From assembly GCA_905193395.1 (NCBI GenBank), contig CAJJOO010000021.1, positions 1-10,505 on the forward strand: 10,505 nucleotides of DNA, written 5' to 3'. The position numbers and the translations under genes were made by a program. Below the pieces are notes generated by a model. The model saw only the letters and a program-made list of their open reading frames with translations, was not told where the DNA came from and made no database searches. This document shows, piece after piece, positions 7,569 through 10,505 of this stretch; position 1 is the stretch's first letter, and every line of letters begins with the position of its first letter. The stretch is from an uncultured Porphyromonadaceae bacterium. Its GTDB lineage: Bacteria > Bacteroidota > Bacteroidia > Bacteroidales > Muribaculaceae.

Positions 7569-8111
7569 TCAGTTTTCGGGGTCTACGGCGTTTTCGGGGT
7601 CCGTATACCAACGGGAGTATTTCAGATAGTTGCCGGCAATCTTGCGGTTGATTTCGGCAGCCTGGGCGGGGTCGACCATCTTGATGAATTTGGCCGGGGT
7701 TCCGCCCCACAGTTCGTGAGGGCCGATGACGGTGCGTGAAAGCACCACGGAACCGGCTGCCACAATGGCGCCTTCGCCCACGACGGCATCGTCCATCACT
7801 ACGGCACCCATGCCGATGAGGGCCAGGTTATGGATTTTCGCGCCGTGAATCGTCACGTTGTGGCCGATGGAGACATCGTCGCCGATTTCGATTGTCGATT
7901 TCTTGTAGAGCGTGTGCAGCACGCTTCCGTCCTGGACGTTGACGCGGTTACCGATGCTGATTGAATTGACATCGCCGCGCAGCACGGCGTTGAACCAGAT
8001 GGAACATTCGTCGCCCATGACGACGTCGCCGACCACGGTGGCGTTCTCGGCCAGGAAACAGTCGCGGCCCATCTTCGGTGTGCAGCCGCGCAAGGGAATA
8101 ATCAGTGCCAT
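7569..8111 (-). CDS. Gamma-carbonic anhydrase-like hexapeptide-repeat protein
   Basis: This 180-aa protein is built of imperfect hexapeptide repeats (about residues 15-135) that form a left-handed beta-helix, usually a trimer. The three zinc or iron ligands of gamma-carbonic anhydrases are present at His66 (SVLH), His84 and His89 (SIGHNVTIHG), with the conserved Arg45/Asp47 (NAVLRGD) and Gln60. The GTPAKFIK segment (137-144) precedes a C-terminal helix. This fits the CamH/YrdA-like branch, many of whose members show little or no CO2 hydration, so enzyme activity is possible but not assured. The C-terminus carries a DPEN-AV-DPEN duplication. The ATG at 8111 begins 2 nt after the stop of the aminopeptidase gene, so it is the last gene of the yraN operon and probably translationally coupled. 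Family confidence is high. Confidence 0.93.
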   Translation of the reverse strand: MALIIPLRGCTPKMGRDCFLAENATVVGDVVMGDECSIWFNAVLRGDVNSISIGNRVNVQDGSVLHTLYKKSTIEIGDDVSIGHNVTIHGAKIHNLALIGMGAVVMDDAVVGEGAIVAAGSVVLSRTVIGPHELWGGTPAKFIKMVDPAQAAEINRKIAGNYLKYSRWYTDPENAVDPEN

Positions 8112-8113
8112 AA

Positions 8114-9910
8114 TCAGTTGTTGGGCTGGAGGGGTTGAGTATTGTTAAGGAGCCATGCGCGCACCTCGCCTTCGAGCAGCGGGGCCAGAAGGTCGGCGAC
8201 ACGGGCGTGATAGTGGTTGACCCATTCGATTTCGGCGTTCGTCATAATCGAGGTGTCGAAGAGCGAGCGGTCGAAGGGGCAGAGGGTGAGGGTCTCGAAG
8301 CGGAAGAAGCGGCCGAATTCGGTGGTCATCGCATCGACAGTCAGCACGAGGTTCTCGCAGCGGATGCCGTGGATGCCCTCGCGGTAGAGACCGGGTTCGT
8401 TGGAGGTAATCATGCCCGGAGTGAGAGGCGCGGGAACATAGTTCAGGCGGATGCTCTGGGGGCCTTCATGAACGCCGAGGAAGTGGCCCACACCGTGGCC
8501 GGTGCCGTGGAGGTAACTGAGGCCTTCGCGCCATAGGAACTGGCGGGCGACGGCATCGAGTTGCGTTCCGGCGGTGCCTTCGGGAAAAATCATCGAGGCA
8601 AGGGCAATGTGGCCTTTCATCACCAGGGTGAAATCGTGGCGTTCCTCGTCGGTTGGACGGTCGGACAGCGAGATGGTGCGGGTGATGTCGGTGGTGCCGT
8701 CGGTGTACTGGGCGCCGGAGTCAATGAGCAGAAGGCCTTCGGGACGGAGGACGGAAGCGGAATTTTCGTCGGCTTCGTAGTGGACGATGGCGCCGTGGGG
8801 GCCGTAACCGGCGATGGTGCCGAAACTTTCCTCGAAATAGTTTTCGCCGGCCGAGCGGAATTTGCGCAGGATGTCGGCCACATCGAGTTCGGTAAGCGTA
8901 TCGCCGGCAGCCACGCGGGTCTTGATTTCATGGAGAGATTTCACCATGGCGACACCGTCGCGGAGCATAGCCTGGCGGATGCCGGCCACCTGCACATCGT
9001 TCTTGCAGGCCTTGAGCATGGCCACGGCCGAGGGCCCCATGACGGCACGGCTGCCCAGCAGGCTGATGATTGCGGCCGAGTTGCGCGCGCCCTCCACAAG
9101 GACACGGGCGTCGGCGGGCAACGCGGTCAGGAATTCGCGCACGGCATTGTAGGGGGCGACGGCCACATGGCGCGCGGCAAGGTATTCGACCACCTCGGGC
9201 GAGAGTTTCGCCGGGTCGATGAAGAGCGTGGAGCCTTGCGGCGCCAGATACAGGAAGGAGGTGGCGACGGGATTGTAGCGCACGTCGTTGCTGCGGATGT
9301 TGAGGGTCCATGCGATTTCGTCGAGCGCGGAAATGAATACCGATGTAGCCATTTCGCGGCGGGCGTTGTCGAGGACGCTTCCGATTTTGGCGGCGGCGTC
9401 CAGGCCGGCATATTTCACGTCGTGGATGAAGACGGCGTCGGCGGGCATTGCGGGACGGTCGGTCCAGATTTCGTCGACGGGGTCGAAGTCGATATCGAGC
9501 GACATGCCATGGGCATCGAGGTGCATCTGCAGGTCATTGCAGGCCGTGAGGGAGAAAAGCATGGCGTTGATGCCGACGCGCTCGCCGGCGCGGAGATTGT
9601 CGCAGAGCCAGGAGGCGATTGTCGGCGTCGAAGGCAGACCGTCCTTCATAAGGATGATTTCTGAACCTTCGAGTTGCTGTGCTGCCTGCAGGAAATAACG
9701 CGAGTCAGTCCACAGCAGGGCATGGTCAAGAGTGACGACGAGGTCACCGGCCGAGCCGGTGAAACCGCTGAAATAACGGCGCACCTGCCAGTGGGCCGAG
9801 AGATATTCGCTCATGTGGGGGTCGGCCTGGGGAATGATAGCGGCCGAAACACCCTTTTCTTTCATTTTAAGCCTGAGCGCTGCCAGGCGGGATTGAATGT
9901 TGGAACTCAT
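8114..9910 (-). CDS. Xaa-Pro aminopeptidase (M24B), three-domain type
   Basis: This 598-aa cytosolic metallopeptidase should remove an N-terminal residue that precedes proline. Two creatinase-like N-terminal domains occupy about 7-140 and 145-305, the pita-bread M24 domain about 310-530, and a C-terminal extension about 535-595. This layout matches eukaryotic XPNPEP1 and its bacterial homologues rather than the shorter E. coli PepP. Counting from the ATG, the five metal ligands are Asp397 and Asp408 (LLLIDSGAQYTDGTTDITR), His472 (HGTGHGVGH), Glu505 (TSNEPGLY) and Glu519 (IRCENL). The HY of GAIVHY (His377) is also conserved. The start is ATG at 9910, 2 nt after the yraN stop. An in-frame TTG at 9916 would overlap yraN by 4 nt and is less likely. 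It is the middle gene of a three-gene operon. All catalytic residues are intact. Confidence 0.95.
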   Translation of the reverse strand: MSSNIQSRLAALRLKMKEKGVSAAIIPQADPHMSEYLSAHWQVRRYFSGFTGSAGDLVVTLDHALLWTDSRYFLQAAQQLEGSEIILMKDGLPSTPTIASWLCDNLRAGERVGINAMLFSLTACNDLQMHLDAHGMSLDIDFDPVDEIWTDRPAMPADAVFIHDVKYAGLDAAAKIGSVLDNARREMATSVFISALDEIAWTLNIRSNDVRYNPVATSFLYLAPQGSTLFIDPAKLSPEVVEYLAARHVAVAPYNAVREFLTALPADARVLVEGARNSAAIISLLGSRAVMGPSAVAMLKACKNDVQVAGIRQAMLRDGVAMVKSLHEIKTRVAAGDTLTELDVADILRKFRSAGENYFEESFGTIAGYGPHGAIVHYEADENSASVLRPEGLLLIDSGAQYTDGTTDITRTISLSDRPTDEERHDFTLVMKGHIALASMIFPEGTAGTQLDAVARQFLWREGLSYLHGTGHGVGHFLGVHEGPQSIRLNYVPAPLTPGMITSNEPGLYREGIHGIRCENLVLTVDAMTTEFGRFFRFETLTLCPFDRSLFDTSIMTNAEIEWVNHYHARVADLLAPLLEGEVRAWLLNNTQPLQPNN

Positions 9911-9912
9911 AT

Positions 9913-10278
9913 TCAAAAAGTTTTCAAAGGGACGCCGAAAGCGTCCTCGATATATTCAATGGAATAACAATCCGGCGTGCCGGAAATGCCGCAGATGTCG
10001 AAACGGACGTTATGCGGCAGATTGTAGGTCTTGACAAACACATCGGCCGAGGCCACGGTGCGGGCAATCTTGCGGTCGTCCACGGCCGCCACGGGATCGG
10101 AACCGTCGGAGCGGGTCTTGACCTCGACGATTACCAGTTCAGAGCCTTTCATGGCCACGATGTCGAGTTCGTAATGCTCCATGCGCCAATTGCGTTTGAC
10201 AATAGCGTATCCCTGCGCCACCAGGCGCTCGCAGGCGAGATTCTCGCCCCAGCGGCCGTATGAGTTATGACGTGCCAT
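9913..10278 (-). CDS. yraN: YraN family (UPF0102) endonuclease-like protein
   Basis: This small 121-aa protein has a Holliday-junction-resolvase/restriction-endonuclease-like fold. Family motifs are in order: YGRWGENLA (7-15, Glu12), GYAIVKRNWR (23-32), ELDIVA (37-42, Asp39), VEVKTRS (51-57, Glu52 and Lys54), and a C-terminal VRFDICGI (91-98). The PD-(D/E)XK catalytic set is complete. The cellular role of YraN is not well established; a part in DNA processing is an inference from the fold. The length is typical. It is the first gene of the operon with the aminopeptidase and carbonic-anhydrase-like genes. The ATG at 10278 is only 7 nt beyond a TAACTTTG promoter element, so the mRNA may have almost no leader. 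The next in-frame Met (33) would remove conserved Glu12, so it is not a credible start. Confidence 0.95.
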   Translation of the reverse strand: MARHNSYGRWGENLACERLVAQGYAIVKRNWRMEHYELDIVAMKGSELVIVEVKTRSDGSDPVAAVDDRKIARTVASADVFVKTYNLPHNVRFDICGISGTPDCYSIEYIEDAFGVPLKTF

Positions 10279-10285
10279 ATCAATG

Positions 10286-10293
10286 CAAAGTTA
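10286..10293 (-). promoter_or_regulatory. Bacteroidota-type promoter -7 element of the yraN operon
   Basis: TAACTTTG on the minus strand matches TAnnTTTG exactly and is followed by C, as in the glycogen operon promoter. No clean TTTG lies 19-21 nt upstream; TTTCTTG around 10311-10317 is a partial match. The predicted transcription start (about 10279-10282) falls within a few bases of the yraN ATG. Confidence 0.65.
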
Positions 10294-10328
10294 GTAAAAT
10301 TTTTCAAAATCAAGAAATCGGCTTTTTA

Positions 10329-10373
10329 GTCCGACCGGTCTGACCCGTAGGGCCTGTCCGACCCGTCCGACTT
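10329..10373. repeat. Five 9-nt tandem units, GC-rich, consensus GTCCGACCC
   Basis: Units are GTCCGACCG (10329-10337), GTCTGACCC (10338-10346), GTAGGGCCT (10347-10355, diverged), GTCCGACCC (10356-10364) and GTCCGACTT (10365-10373). The array sits in otherwise AT-rich DNA between the divergent promoters of yraN and a gene beyond the window. GACCGGTC at 10333-10340 is palindromic. Confidence 0.8.
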
Positions 10374-10456
10374 CAATTGCAATTTTGTTCTCAAAAACTC
10401 CCAAAATAAGCAAATTTGACAAATCGCCACCATGATTAAAAATGAGTAAAAATCCG

Positions 10457-10465
10457 TACCTTTGC
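10457..10465 (+). promoter_or_regulatory. Probable rightward promoter for a gene beyond the window
   Basis: TACCTTTGC matches the TAnnTTTG -7 element. There is no TTTG at the proper -33 distance; TTTGACA at 10415-10421 is too far upstream. A short reading frame, ATG-GGG-AGC-ACC-TGA (10480-10494), follows, but the true downstream gene start is not in the window. The remaining intergenic DNA from 10294 to 10456 holds the 9-nt repeats and nothing else I can name. Confidence 0.55.
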
Positions 10466-10505
10466 ACCAAGAAAAAACAATGGGGAGCACCTGACATCTC
10501 ACACA

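Noticed and set aside
8561..9664. A 367-codon plus-strand frame antisense to the aminopeptidase gene
   Set aside because: Same cause: codon register shared with a real gene that avoids the codons complementary to stops. The Gly/His/Val-rich product has no recognisable motif.
10480..10494. A four-codon reading frame (ATG GGG AGC ACC TGA) as a leader peptide
   Set aside because: It is too short to judge. It has no run of a regulatory amino acid, and the following sequence is outside the window.
10291..10497. A 68-codon minus-strand frame upstream of yraN
   Set aside because: It crosses the 9-nt tandem repeats and the yraN promoter, runs against the rightward TACCTTTGC promoter, and has no family resemblance.

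Overview
The window reads as an ordinary chromosomal stretch from a member of the Bacteroidota, most likely order Bacteroidales. Three lines of evidence support this: promoters of the form TAnnTTTG (with a TTTG element 20 nt upstream at one of them), A/T-rich leaders without clear Shine-Dalgarno sequences, and several proteins with recognisably Bacteroidales sequence (a GT3-type glycogen synthase, a short alpha-glucan phosphorylase, a 167-aa ECF sigma factor). Coding DNA is fairly GC-rich and intergenic DNA is AT-rich. Genus cannot be fixed from the sequence; a Muribaculaceae- or Barnesiella-like gut commensal would fit.

Layout, left to right. (1) At 1-339 (+) is the 3' end of a stand-alone HsdR-N-like PD-(D/E)XK protein. 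It converges on (2) a leftward glycogen operon: glycogen synthase (4658-3003) followed after 11 nt by alpha-glucan phosphorylase (2991-433). A perfect 15-bp inverted repeat at 357-406 probably ends both transcripts. (3) The 153-nt region 4659-4811 holds two divergent promoters, one for the glycogen operon and one for rmuC (4812-6017, +). These promoters decide both gene starts. (4) rmuC converges, with an 8-nt gap, on an ECF sigma factor gene (6529-6026, -). A nested inverted repeat lies upstream of the sigma gene. (5) A single MBL-fold hydrolase gene (6768-7493, +) is followed by a strong GC-rich hairpin shared with (6) a tightly packed leftward operon: yraN (10278-9913), a three-domain Xaa-Pro aminopeptidase (9910-8114) and a gamma-carbonic-anhydrase-like protein (8111-7569), with 2-nt gaps. 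(7) The right end (10279-10505) is intergenic, with the yraN promoter, five 9-nt GC-rich tandem units and a probable rightward promoter for a gene beyond the window.

The only clear pathway is alpha-glucan storage: the synthase makes glycogen and the phosphorylase releases glucose-1-phosphate. The rest is housekeeping: RmuC and YraN are nuclease-fold proteins linked to DNA metabolism, and the aminopeptidase trims Xaa-Pro peptides. No phage, transposon, CRISPR, tRNA or rRNA signal was seen, and I found no convincing undescribed multi-gene system. The points worth a second look are regulatory and structural: the 9-nt tandem array, the inverted repeat before the sigma gene, the near-leaderless yraN start, and the eukaryote-like glycogen synthase.
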